Shown: positions 1 to 5,987, numbered from the stretch's first letter. The stretch: 6,502 nucleotides of DNA from an uncultured Ancrocorticia sp. (GCA_905373325.1 CAJPTB010000115.1:1-6502); one strand, 5' to 3'. Translations and numbers: made by a program. The notes: generated from the sequence alone by a model not told the origin.

Positions 1-125
1 AGATGACGCCGGTTATGTCGTCTTCGGCGACATCGGAACCAGCCCCCTATACGTTCTGCGCACGGTCTTCACGCTCGACGGCGGCGCCGTGCGCCTGGAC
101 GAAGACGACATAACCGGCGTCATCT
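1..125. repeat. Perfect 26-bp inverted repeat at the window edge (probable fold-back artefact)
   Basis: Bases 1-26 are the exact reverse complement of bases 100-125, with a 73-base loop between them. The match begins at the very first base of the window and stops at 26/27 versus 99/100. Both arms fall inside the kup reading frame. The inner 10 bases, GTCGTCTTCG (17-26), encode the conserved Val-Val-Phe of TM1 and are probably genuine. They happen to be complementary to 100-109, which encodes Glu-Asp-Asp. A strand ending there could fold back, prime on itself and copy the remaining 16 bases. Positions 1-16 are therefore probably not chromosomal sequence. A real cruciform is possible but less likely. 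Confidence 0.85.
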
Positions 126-1852
126 CCTGCATCATCTGGGTTCTCGTCCTCATCGTCACGGTCAAGTACGTGTGCTTCGTTCTGCGCGCTGACAACGAGG
201 GCGAGGGCGGAATCCTCGCCCTCGCCACAAGGGTCCGCCGCAGCCTGAACCCCGGCCGGATCGCCTCCGCCGTCGCGCTCCTCGGCGTTTTCGGAGCGGC
301 CCTGTTCTTCGGCGATTCAGTCATCACCCCCGCGATATCGGTCCTTTCCGCCGTCGAAGGACTCGAGGTGACCTTTCCCCATATGGCCGAATACGTCGTC
401 CCGGCGGCGCTCGCGATCCTGTCCGCGCTTTTCTTGGCCCAGCGCAAGGGAACGTCGAAGATGGGAAAGGTCTTCGGCCCGATCATGCTGGCCTGGTTCG
501 GAATCCTGGCGTGCATGGGGATACCCCACATCGTCGGCAACCCGCGCATCCTCGTGGCGCTGTCCCCCGTGGAGACCGTCTCCTTCATCTCGCGCCACCC
601 GGGAACCACCTTCGTCGCTCTGGGCGCGATCGTCTTGGCTGTGACAGGGGCGGAGGCCCTCTACGCCGACATCGCCCATTTCGGACGCCGGGCCATACAG
701 GGCACGTGGCTCGCCGTCGTCCTGCCCTCTCTGACCCTGTGCTATCTGGGCCAGGGCGCCCTTCTCATCGACAGGCCGCAGGCGCTGAGCAATCCCTTCT
801 TCATGCTCGTTCCCAGCAGCCTGACCGTGCCCCTCGTCTTCATGGCCACCTTGGCGACCCTCATCGCCTCGCAGGCGGTGATCTCGGGCGCGTACTCGAT
901 CGCGCGGCAGGCCTCCCACTTGGGCTACCTCCCGCACATGAAGGTCAAGCACACCTCGGCGACGGAGTCCGGCCAAATCTACCTTCCGGCCGTCAACCTG
1001 CTGCTTTTCGCCTCCGTCGCATCGATCATCCTCATTTTCCAGGACTCCGAGCGGCTCTCCGCCGCTTACGGACTGGCGGTCACCACGGACTTCCTTCTGA
1101 CGACGTCGCTCCTGTTGCTGCTTACCCGGGCGGGCTGGCGCTGGCCCGCGTGGGCGACGGGTTTGGCCGCCGCCGTGCTCCTGGCCGTCGAACTTCCGCT
1201 TTTCGCCGCGAACGTCACGAAGATCGCGACGGGCGGCTGGCTTCCGCTCCTGATCGCGACGTTCATGCTCGTTGTCATGACCACGTGGAGGCGCGGCGAG
1301 GAACTCGTGACGCATTCGCGCCGAGCCGGAGAGGGAAGCCTCTCCGAGTATCTCCGGGGTTTGGCGTCCTCCGCCGTTCGGCGAATCCCCGGAACCGCCA
1401 TCTACCCGCATTCGATGCTCACAACCACGCCCCTCGCATTGAAGAAGAACACAGAGATCAACCGAGTGCTGCATGACAACGTCGTCATCGTCTCGATCAA
1501 GACCCTTCCCACGCCGCACGTTCCCCGTTCGAAGCGGGTGGTTCTCGACGAGATCGCCTCGCCGGTGCGAGGCGTCACGCATCTGACCGTCCGCTACGGA
1601 TTCATGGACGAACGCGACCTGACGGAGACCATCCGCCACGGCCAGCGGACCCTCAAGCTTTCCTGGAAACTCGACGACGAAGCCTTCTTCATGCTCTCCC
1701 ACATCCACATCATGGAAGGGAGCAAACGCTCGATGTGGAAATGGCGCAAGAAGCTCTTCATCGGCCTTTCCCGCGTTTCGGCCTCGCCCTCGTGGGTGAA
1801 CAAACTCCCCAAGGACAGAACCGCGGAGATATCGATGCGCGTCCTCATCTAG
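2..1852 (+). CDS. kup: Kup-family potassium uptake transporter (5'-truncated by window edge)
   Basis: This gene encodes a low-affinity K+ transporter of the KUP/HAK/KT family, an integral membrane protein that probably works as a K+/H+ symporter. The frame is open from base 2 to the TAG at 1850-1852, giving 616 visible residues. E. coli Kup has 622, so only about 10-30 N-terminal residues and the start codon are missing. Visible family hallmarks are GDIGTSPLY in TM1 (visible residues 9-17), the NEGEGGILAL segment, FFGDSVITPAISVLSAVEG around TM3, and TGAEALYADIAHFG. These include the acidic residues thought to take part in K+ and H+ coupling. About 12 hydrophobic segments are followed by a soluble C-terminal domain starting near HDNVVIVSIKT and ending EISMRVLI, which matches the family's natural C-terminus. 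The first five visible residues (DDAGY) do not fit: the family normally has Leu-Gly just before VVFGDIG. They lie in a suspected fold-back artefact. The identity is certain; only the first ~16 bases are doubtful. Confidence 0.95.
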   Translation, partial: DDAGYVVFGDIGTSPLYVLRTVFTLDGGAVRLDEDDITGVISCIIWVLVLIVTVKYVCFVLRADNEGEGGILALATRVRRSLNPGRIASAVALLGVFGAALFFGDSVITPAISVLSAVEGLEVTFPHMAEYVVPAALAILSALFLAQRKGTSKMGKVFGPIMLAWFGILACMGIPHIVGNPRILVALSPVETVSFISRHPGTTFVALGAIVLAVTGAEALYADIAHFGRRAIQGTWLAVVLPSLTLCYLGQGALLIDRPQALSNPFFMLVPSSLTVPLVFMATLATLIASQAVISGAYSIARQASHLGYLPHMKVKHTSATESGQIYLPAVNLLLFASVASIILIFQDSERLSAAYGLAVTTDFLLTTSLLLLLTRAGWRWPAWATGLAAAVLLAVELPLFAANVTKIATGGWLPLLIATFMLVVMTTWRRGEELVTHSRRAGEGSLSEYLRGLASSAVRRIPGTAIYPHSMLTTTPLALKKNTEINRVLHDNVVIVSIKTLPTPHVPRSKRVVLDEIASPVRGVTHLTVRYGFMDERDLTETIRHGQRTLKLSWKLDDEAFFMLSHIHIMEGSKRSMWKWRKKLFIGLSRVSASPSWVNKLPKDRTAEISMRVLI

Positions 1853-1853
1853 G

Positions 1854-1873
1854 CGCATGCGGGCGCGCATGCG
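1854..1873 (+). terminator. GC-rich stem-loop immediately after kup (possible terminator)
   Basis: Two copies of the self-complementary octamer CGCATGCG (1854-1861 and 1866-1873) are separated by GGCG. They can form an 8-bp stem with a 4-nt loop beginning one base after the kup stop codon. The position is right for 3'-end formation or mRNA stabilisation. There is no downstream T tract, so it is not a canonical intrinsic terminator. It also merges into the repeat array that follows, so it may simply be part of that repeat. Confidence 0.35.
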
Positions 1874-1969
1874 AAGGAGCTCTCCGCGTGAAGGGAGGCC
1901 CGCCGCATGAGCAGAGCCCCGCGTGAAAAGCGCCCCATGCGAGGCGCACCCCGCCGCGTGAAAAGCGCC
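1865..1969. repeat. Degenerate ~35-bp repeat array in the kup/hypothetical convergent intergenic region
   Basis: The 16-mer CCGCGTGAAAAGCGCC occurs exactly at 1919-1934 and 1954-1969. A diverged copy, CCGCGTGAAGGGAGGCC, lies at 1884-1900, so the three copies start exactly 35 bp apart. Related half-units alternate between them: GCGCATGCGAAGGAGC near 1865, CCGCATGAGCAGAGCC at 1903-1918 and CCATGCGAGGCGCACC at 1935-1950. This gives an underlying period of roughly 16-19 bp. The array lies between two convergent genes, where no coding is expected. The gaps between copies are too short and too repeat-like for CRISPR spacers. No function can be read from the sequence; a species-specific intergenic repeat is the likeliest class. 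Confidence 0.6.
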
Positions 1970-2005
1970 GCTGCCGGGCTCCGTCGAGAGGCCCCCTCCG
2001 CAGCT

Positions 2006-2683
2006 TCACCGGGGCGGCCCCGGGTAAACGTCCTGGATCCACAGGACGCTCGCCCTCGGGTCGACGGCGAGCACGGCCTCCTCGGCCTCGTCGTAAACGG
2101 ACTCGACGCTGTCAGGCCCGTCCTGTCCGCCCGAGAGGATCGAGAGGCGCACGCATCCCGAGTCCTCCCAGCGTCGGACCGACGCCCCTCCCCACAATCC
2201 GAAGGCTTCGCGAGGCCCTCGGCCATCCGGGTCGGGGGTGAGCCCGAGCATCCAAGCGTCGAGCGCATCGCGCACGGCCTTCCAGACGCCCGCTGACGGC
2301 GCCGGGGCGCAGGCCTCCGTCGGAAGCCGTGGAGCGACCGCCTCTCGAGCGCCCCCTGACGGCACGATTTTCACCGACACTTCGACGAGGCAGTCTTCTG
2401 TCCAGCCGTCGACGCCGCCTGCCCAACCGGGTCTGGCCTTCGCCGTCGCGCGCCGCCAGACGCCTCGCGGTTCGGACGCGCCCTTGCCGTCCCCGCGTGC
2501 ATCGCCAGCTTCGCCTTTCCGCATGCCGCATTTCTGGCCGTCGGCGTTCCCGCCCCCGGAGCCTAGACGGCTTTCGTAGCGCTCAAGGCCGCCGGCATTC
2601 CCGTCGCCGCCCTTGCCGGCGCGATCCCGGCGGCTTTCACAGCCCCTGCCGCTGTCGCTTCGGTTTACCATGCCGCTTACCAT
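2006..2683 (-). CDS. Hypothetical protein; C-terminal part reliable, start uncertain
   Basis: I do not recognise a family for this 225-residue frame. From about residue 95 on it reads like a real protein: mixed composition, Trp residues in plausible places, a segment VEVSVKIVPSG, then an acidic C-terminal half ending VDPRASVLWIQDVYPGPPR. Roughly 80% of codons in this part end in G or C, as in the neighbouring genes. Residues 1-90 are Gly/Arg/Asp-rich and low in hydrophobics, and third positions there show only about 70% G or C, so this part may be untranslated or decayed. The ATG at 2683 is the longest start and has a GATAAT element 6 nt upstream. In-frame GTG codons around residues 102-109 (for example at 2380) would give a protein of about 120 residues. 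There is no signal peptide or membrane segment. It converges on kup and diverges from the VOC gene. A soluble protein of unknown role is all that can be said. Confidence 0.55.
   Translation of the reverse strand: MVSGMVNRSDSGRGCESRRDRAGKGGDGNAGGLERYESRLGSGGGNADGQKCGMRKGEAGDARGDGKGASEPRGVWRRATAKARPGWAGGVDGWTEDCLVEVSVKIVPSGGAREAVAPRLPTEACAPAPSAGVWKAVRDALDAWMLGLTPDPDGRGPREAFGLWGGASVRRWEDSGCVRLSILSGGQDGPDSVESVYDEAEEAVLAVDPRASVLWIQDVYPGPPR
2009..2023. other. Perfect hairpin encoding the C-terminal tail of the hypothetical protein
   Basis: CCGGGG-CGG-CCCCGG forms a 6-bp all-GC stem with a 3-nt loop. It coincides exactly with the codons for the last five residues (Pro-Gly-Pro-Pro-Arg) just before the TGA at 2006-2008. 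It could slow transcription or protect the mRNA 3' end. No T tract follows on either strand, so intrinsic termination is not supported. In a sequence this GC-rich it may also be chance. Confidence 0.35.
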
Positions 2684-2688
2684 GCCGC
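2665..2688. repeat. Perfect 12-bp tandem duplication at the hypothetical gene's start
   Basis: TTACCATGCCGC occurs twice in direct succession (2665-2676 and 2677-2688). On the minus strand this duplicates the ATG context, giving two in-frame ATGs four codons apart (GCGGCATGGTAA twice). It may reflect replication slippage and makes the precise start ambiguous by four residues. Confidence 0.7.
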
Positions 2689-2689
2689 C

Positions 2690-2695
2690 ATTATC
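2690..2695 (-). promoter_or_regulatory. Candidate -10 element for the hypothetical gene
   Basis: GATAAT on the minus strand matches the sigma70/sigmaA -10 consensus at five of six positions and lies 6 nt before the ATG at 2683. Transcription would start at or next to the ATG, giving a leaderless mRNA. No convincing -35 box is seen 16-18 nt further upstream. If this promoter is real it supports translation from 2683 despite the weak coding signal of the N-terminal part. Confidence 0.35.
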
Positions 2696-2742
2696 CAGAA
2701 TCTAAGCGCAGCTCGGCTCGCGTCGCCCCAGGGTGTTCTGAC

Positions 2743-2762
2743 GGCGCCTGCTGGCGCCTGCT
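2743..2762. repeat. Perfect 10-bp tandem duplication
   Basis: GGCGCCTGCT is repeated directly (2743-2752 and 2753-2762) in the noncoding region between the hypothetical gene and the VOC gene. The rest of 2684-2863 holds only the two promoter candidates; I see no RNA gene or small reading frame worth calling there. Confidence 0.6.
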
Positions 2763-2850
2763 GAAAACGAGAGAATACGAGGGGTTTGCCGGAACAAGGC
2801 GAAGAGACTGCGACGGCGGTCCGCCTCCTGTGCAAAACCGACGCACCCTG

Positions 2851-2856
2851 TATGCT
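2851..2856 (+). promoter_or_regulatory. Candidate -10 element for the VOC gene (leaderless start)
   Basis: TATGCT fits the TANNNT -10 pattern and ends 7 nt before the ATG at 2864, which puts the expected transcription start at about the A of the start codon. A weak -35-like TGTGCA lies 16 nt upstream (2829-2834). There is no Shine-Dalgarno sequence in front of the ATG, which fits leaderless translation. Confidence 0.4.
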
Positions 2857-2863
2857 TGGCAGC

Positions 2864-3358
2864 ATGACCGAACTTGGAGTCACAGGAGAGCATACAACCG
2901 ACGGAATCCCGCACGGTTCGACAAGTCTCACCCCTTTCCTCGCCATTATCGGCGCGGAAGAGGCCTTGGACTTCTATCGCTCGGTGTTCGACGCCCGGAT
3001 AGTCGATGTCACGGAATTCGACGGCGTGGTGGTCCATGCCGAGATCGACTTCGGGAAGGGCAAGCTGCAGGTGGGCGAACCCAATCCCGAGTACGGTTTG
3101 GTCCCGCCGCCTTCCGAAGGCGCCTGCTATTCCTTGGGTCTATATTGCCCCAACGTCGACGACGTCGTGTCGCGTGCCCTCGCCGCGGGCGCGACCCTGC
3201 GCGAAGAGCCGAGCACCTTCATCTCCGGCGACCGCTACGCTTCGATTCTCGACCCGTTCGGCGTGCGATGGTCGATCATGTCCAGGGTCGAAGACATATC
3301 CGAAAGCGAGAGCGCTCGGCGCGTGGCCGAGTGGGCCGCCGGGCGCGCCACGAGCTGA
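2864..3358 (+). CDS. VOC (glyoxalase/bleomycin-resistance/PhnB-like) superfamily protein
   Basis: This 164-residue cytoplasmic protein has a single VOC module built from two beta-alpha-beta-beta-beta halves. The first half starts at LTPFLAIIGAEEALDFYRSVF (residues 22-42) and continues to VVHAEIDFGKGKLQVGE (56-72). The second runs from YSLGLYCPNVDDVVSRALAAGA (89-110) to GDRYASILDPFGVRWSIMS (122-140). The pattern is that of PhnB-like members. VOC enzymes usually bind a divalent metal and act on small molecules as lyases, isomerases, dioxygenases or resistance proteins. His58 matches the usual first ligand position, but the DPFG motif is followed by Val where many relatives have His, and no clear Glu ligand follows, so catalysis is uncertain. 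I chose the ATG at 2864 because the upstream in-frame extension from 2786 lacks domain similarity and crosses the -10 candidate. The substrate cannot be inferred, and neither neighbour clarifies it. Confidence 0.87.
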   Translation: MTELGVTGEHTTDGIPHGSTSLTPFLAIIGAEEALDFYRSVFDARIVDVTEFDGVVVHAEIDFGKGKLQVGEPNPEYGLVPPPSEGACYSLGLYCPNVDDVVSRALAAGATLREEPSTFISGDRYASILDPFGVRWSIMSRVEDISESESARRVAEWAAGRATS

Positions 3359-3359
3359 C

Positions 3360-3372
3360 TGAAAATATTTCA
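3360..3372. other. Short AT-rich dyad just after the VOC stop
   Basis: TGAAA-ATA-TTTCA forms a small inverted repeat one base after the VOC stop codon, in a stretch that is AT-rich for this window. It is too weak for a terminator. It might be a protein-binding site, but nothing else supports that. The rest of the 3359-3504 spacer shows no other gene. Confidence 0.2.
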
Positions 3373-3491
3373 CTGACCGAATCTCTCTTTTGCAGACTGC
3401 GCTCGCGCCTCGAAGCGCTCCGCCTTTTTACCGATTGAAACCGACGCTCGCCCTCAGAGAACCGAGCCGCCTTTCCCTCGCCTGTCCTCAG

Positions 3492-3497
3492 TAAGCT
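3492..3497 (+). promoter_or_regulatory. Candidate -10 element for the SDR gene (leaderless start)
   Basis: TAAGCT fits TANNNT and ends 7 nt before the ATG at 3505, the same geometry as in front of the VOC gene. The intervening CAGGGCC has a GGG only 2 nt from the ATG, too close to serve well as a Shine-Dalgarno sequence. No clear -35 box is visible. Confidence 0.35.
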
Positions 3498-3504
3498 CAG
3501 GGCC

Positions 3505-4503
3505 ATGAAGATTCTGATTCTTGGAGGGACGGCCTGGCTGGGGCATTCGATCGCGGCGGCCGCGCTGGCCGCCGGGCATTCTGTCGTTTGCCTGGCCCGC
3601 GGAAATGCGATCCCGGAGGGAGCCGATCTGGTCAACGCCGACCGCGCCCGCGGCGACGCCCTCGCCGGCGTCGCCGCGCGGACGTGGGACGCCGTCGTGG
3701 ACGTGGCCAGCGATCCGCGCTTTGTCGAACGGGCGGTTCGCGACCTCGCCCCTGCGGCGAAGCGCTTCGTCTTCGTCTCCTCCCTGAACGTCTACGCGGA
3801 CCCTTCCAAGAAGGGGATCGTCGAAGACGAGCCGACTCTGCCTCCCCTGCCCGAAGGCGAGGAGGCCTCCCAGGAAAACTACGGGCGGGCCAAGTCCGCC
3901 TGCGAGGAGGCCATTCTCGCGGGATTCGGCCGCGAACGCTCGACGATCGTGCGCCCCGGGCTCATCACGGGGCCCGGAGACCCGACGAACCGCGCCGCAT
4001 ACTGGCCTCTCCGCTTCGCCAAGCCGTCGAATCCGCGAGGCCGCGTCCTCGTTCCCGACGCCTTCGGCCAGGCGTTCTCAGTGATCGACGCGCGCGATCT
4101 CGCTGCGTGGATCGTCCGCCTCGTCGAGGCGGAAATCGGCGGAGTCTTCAACGCCGTCGGGAACGTCTCGACGCTGGGCGAACACCTGGAGCAGATTCGC
4201 TCGGCGGCCGGCCACACCGGCGAGGTCGTCCGCACTCCGGCGGATTGGCTGCTCGCCCGGGGCGTCGGCTTCTGGGCGGGCCCCAGGTCCCTCCCGCTGT
4301 GGGTGCCGGATCCCAGCCTGGAAGGGATGCTGGCGGCGTCGAACGGGAGGGCGCTCGAGGCGGGCCTCAAGCTGCGGCCCGCACGCGAAACCTACGCCGA
4401 CCTGCTCGCCTGGGCGTTGGAGAATTCCGTCGATTGCGCGGGGCACGCGGGGCTGAGCGACGCCGAGGAACGCGAACTCCTCGACGCCCTCGATCGGGGC
4501 TGA
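3505..4503 (+). CDS. NAD(P)-dependent oxidoreductase, extended SDR (epimerase/dehydratase-like)
   Basis: This 332-residue protein has an N-terminal Rossmann fold with the nucleotide-binding motif GGTAWLG (residues 7-13). VFVSSLNVY (89-97) supplies the active-site Ser region, and Tyr126 and Lys130 in NYGRAK form the SDR YxxxK catalytic pair. IVRPGLITGPGD (148-159) and FSVIDARDLAAW are typical of extended SDRs such as sugar-nucleotide epimerases and dehydratases. Length and motifs are intact. It resembles the actinobacterial NAD-dependent epimerase/dehydratase-type reductases that begin ILGGTxxLG, whose substrates are mostly unknown; the neighbours do not reveal one here. The start at 3505 places the Rossmann strand at residue 2, as expected. 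The gene follows the VOC gene by 146 bp with its own promoter candidate, so co-transcription is unproven. It converges on the MFS gene; the 44-bp gap (4504-4547) is GC-rich and contains only short stems, with no T tract. Confidence 0.9.
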   Translation: MKILILGGTAWLGHSIAAAALAAGHSVVCLARGNAIPEGADLVNADRARGDALAGVAARTWDAVVDVASDPRFVERAVRDLAPAAKRFVFVSSLNVYADPSKKGIVEDEPTLPPLPEGEEASQENYGRAKSACEEAILAGFGRERSTIVRPGLITGPGDPTNRAAYWPLRFAKPSNPRGRVLVPDAFGQAFSVIDARDLAAWIVRLVEAEIGGVFNAVGNVSTLGEHLEQIRSAAGHTGEVVRTPADWLLARGVGFWAGPRSLPLWVPDPSLEGMLAASNGRALEAGLKLRPARETYADLLAWALENSVDCAGHAGLSDAEERELLDALDRG

Positions 4504-4547
4504 CGGCCTGCTCCCCCGCGCCGAGTGCCCCCACGGGCCCCGCGGAT

Positions 4548-5972
4548 TCAACGAGCGCGGACGCCGCGAACGAATATGGCGGACAGCACGGCCAGCGCCG
4601 CGGACGCTGCGCCAAGCCACGCGAAGCTGCCCGTCGCCGTGAGAATCGCGGCCCCAGCCGACGAAGCGACGAACTGCGCAAAATACTGAGCGGCGCCGTT
4701 GAGCGCCAACGCGGTCCCTTGCAATCGCGGGTTGAGAGTGGCGGCGAGAGTCATGAATGCGGGCTGCGCCGAGACGACGCCGACGCTCCACACCATCTGC
4801 CCGAGCACAGTTGCGGCCACGGGGCCCGGCAAGAAGGCGACCGCCGTCACACCAAGGGCGGCGGCGCCTCCCGCAACCGCCGTATAGGAGGCGGCGCGCC
4901 ATCGCGCGAGCAGACGCCCGCCCACGACCGCGCCGACGATTCCCGCCGCGCCCGCCGCGAGCGTCACCCAGGACATTTCCGCCGCCCCGAAGCCGTAGCG
5001 GTCCTCGTAGAACGCGCCGATCGACGTGTACGCTACGGCGAATCCCGCGTGCCACAGACCGGTGCTCAGCAGAAGGAGAAGAAGCCCGCGATGGGTCAGC
5101 GCCGCCTTCAGCATTCCTGCCACGGCGGCCGAGGCGCCGCCGCGCGGCCCGCCGCCCGTCGCGGATTCGCCGTCGCCCGCGCGCCCGTCGGCCTTCCGCG
5201 GTGCGACGCCGGAGAAAACCCGGACCGCCGGGAATATCGCGAGAAAGCCGGGAATAGCAATAAGGAGAAAGGCCCACTGCCAGCCGACGGCGGAGGCCAG
5301 AAGCGACCCGATCGGAACTCCGACAACGGTGGCCGACAGCAGCATGCCCGTGATTACTCCGACATTCGCGCCGCGCGTTTGCGGCGTCGAACGGCTGACG
5401 ACCTCGCCGAAGACCGTCGGCATGACCATCCCCGCGCCAAGCCCCGCGAGCGCGCGGCAGGCAAGGCCGGTCGCAAGATTCGGCGCAGCGAAGGTCAAGG
5501 CCGTGCCCGCCCCGAAAACGGCCAATCCCGCGACGGCAACCGGCCGGCGGCCCCGATAGTCCGCCAGCGCCCCGAAGAAAGGGCTTGTGACCGCGTACGC
5601 CAGGGCGTATGCCGCCACGAGGAGGGCGGAGAGCGAGGCGGAAGCGCCCCAGCTTTGGAGTATTTCGGGGGCGATCGGGGCTACGACCATGGAGTCGCAG
5701 CCCACGAGGAAGGCGACGGCGCCGCCCAGAATCACGGCCGGGCGCGCTGTTCCCGAGCCGTTCCTTTTGCCCGCGGGACTTCCAACTTCGTTGGCTGAAG
5801 ACTGTCCGCCGTGCCCGGCACGCCTTCTCCCCGCGGGACTTCCAGCTTCGTTGGCCGAAGGCTTTTCGCCGCGCCCGGCCCCACCCGTCTCAGCCTCGGA
5901 GGCGTCCGCGGCGCCCTTCGGATCTTCCGCCGTCTTTTTGCGGCTGTGCGCCTCGTTCTCTGTGTGGTTCAT
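4548..5972 (-). CDS. MFS transporter, DHA1-type efflux, with repeat-bearing N-terminal extension
   Basis: This is a 474-residue inner-membrane transporter of the major facilitator superfamily, probably a proton-driven exporter of drugs or metabolites. Residues from about 79 on form roughly 12 membrane segments. Motif A is GALADYRGRRP (134-144) between TM2 and TM3. The TM4 Arg sits in CRALAGLGAG (172-181). An antiporter motif C-like region, VVGVPIGSLLASAVGWQWAF, spans 216-235. A Gly-rich hydrophilic loop near 254-284 separates the two halves. Residues 1-78 are unusual: a hydrophilic Glu/Ala/Gly/Arg-rich extension containing a 20-residue repeat (SANEAGSPAG at 39-48 and SANEVGSPAG at 59-68). The ATG at 5972 has AAAGGG 9 nt upstream and keeps the operator outside the gene, so it is preferred over 6026. 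It is divergent from an ArsR-like regulator, which implies inducible efflux. A start downstream of the repeats is the main alternative. The substrate is unknown. Confidence 0.92.
   Translation of the reverse strand: MNHTENEAHSRKKTAEDPKGAADASEAETGGAGRGEKPSANEAGSPAGRRRAGHGGQSSANEVGSPAGKRNGSGTARPAVILGGAVAFLVGCDSMVVAPIAPEILQSWGASASLSALLVAAYALAYAVTSPFFGALADYRGRRPVAVAGLAVFGAGTALTFAAPNLATGLACRALAGLGAGMVMPTVFGEVVSRSTPQTRGANVGVITGMLLSATVVGVPIGSLLASAVGWQWAFLLIAIPGFLAIFPAVRVFSGVAPRKADGRAGDGESATGGGPRGGASAAVAGMLKAALTHRGLLLLLLSTGLWHAGFAVAYTSIGAFYEDRYGFGAAEMSWVTLAAGAAGIVGAVVGGRLLARWRAASYTAVAGGAAALGVTAVAFLPGPVAATVLGQMVWSVGVVSAQPAFMTLAATLNPRLQGTALALNGAAQYFAQFVASSAGAAILTATGSFAWLGAASAALAVLSAIFVRGVRAR
5761..5880. 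repeat. 60-bp tandem duplication inside the MFS gene's 5' region
   Basis: Bases 5761-5820 and 5821-5880 align without gaps at 49 of 60 positions. The best-conserved core is about 30 bp: CCGCGGGACTTCCA, then A or G, then CTTCGTTGG. Each copy contains the palindrome CCCGCGGG (5770-5777 and 5830-5837). The first copy also has a perfect hairpin, CCAAC-TTC-GTTGG. The period is exactly 20 codons, so the MFS frame is kept and the protein gains a repeated peptide. The palindromic content suggests a REP-like element inserted or amplified in a tolerant region, though plain slippage would also explain it. Confidence 0.8.
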
Positions 5973-5981
5973 TTTCACATA

Positions 5982-5987
5982 CCCTTT
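5982..5987 (-). promoter_or_regulatory. Ribosome binding site that decides the MFS start
   Basis: AAAGGG on the minus strand lies 9 nt upstream of the ATG at 5972. It is a moderate Shine-Dalgarno match with acceptable spacing. The alternative ATG at 6026 has no such site and would read through the dyads of the shared control region. Confidence 0.5.

Noticed and set aside
511..1476. Plus-strand open frame overlapping kup in another frame
   Set aside because: Pro/Arg/His-rich composition with no recognisable family; kup in the main frame explains the sequence.
317..1870. 517-codon open frame antisense to kup
   Set aside because: Arg/Glu/Asp/Gly/His-rich, no domain or hydrophobic core, and fully opposite an unambiguous Kup transporter. 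It is a shadow produced by GC-biased codon use.
1865..1969. CRISPR array
   Set aside because: Units are degenerate, gaps between the 16-mers are only about 19 bp and are themselves repeat-like, and no cas genes are present.
2786..2863. Upstream start extending the VOC protein by 26 residues
   Set aside because: The extension shows no domain similarity, and it would cross the TATGCT promoter candidate.
3399..3430. Intrinsic terminator before the SDR gene (GCGC stem then a T run)
   Set aside because: The stem is only about 4 bp and is separated from the five T residues by several bases.
2329..3438. 369-codon plus-strand open frame covering the hypothetical and VOC genes
   Set aside because: Arg-dominated composition, and it conflicts with the recognisable VOC domain in another frame.
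4078..5277. 399-codon minus-strand open frame across the SDR/MFS junction
   Set aside because: Low-complexity Arg/Gly-rich shadow; the MFS frame on the same strand has clear transporter motifs.
3588..5798. 736-codon plus-strand open frame across the SDR and MFS genes
   Set aside because: Extremely Arg/Gly/Pro-rich, runs through two well-supported genes on opposite strands and has no domain signature.
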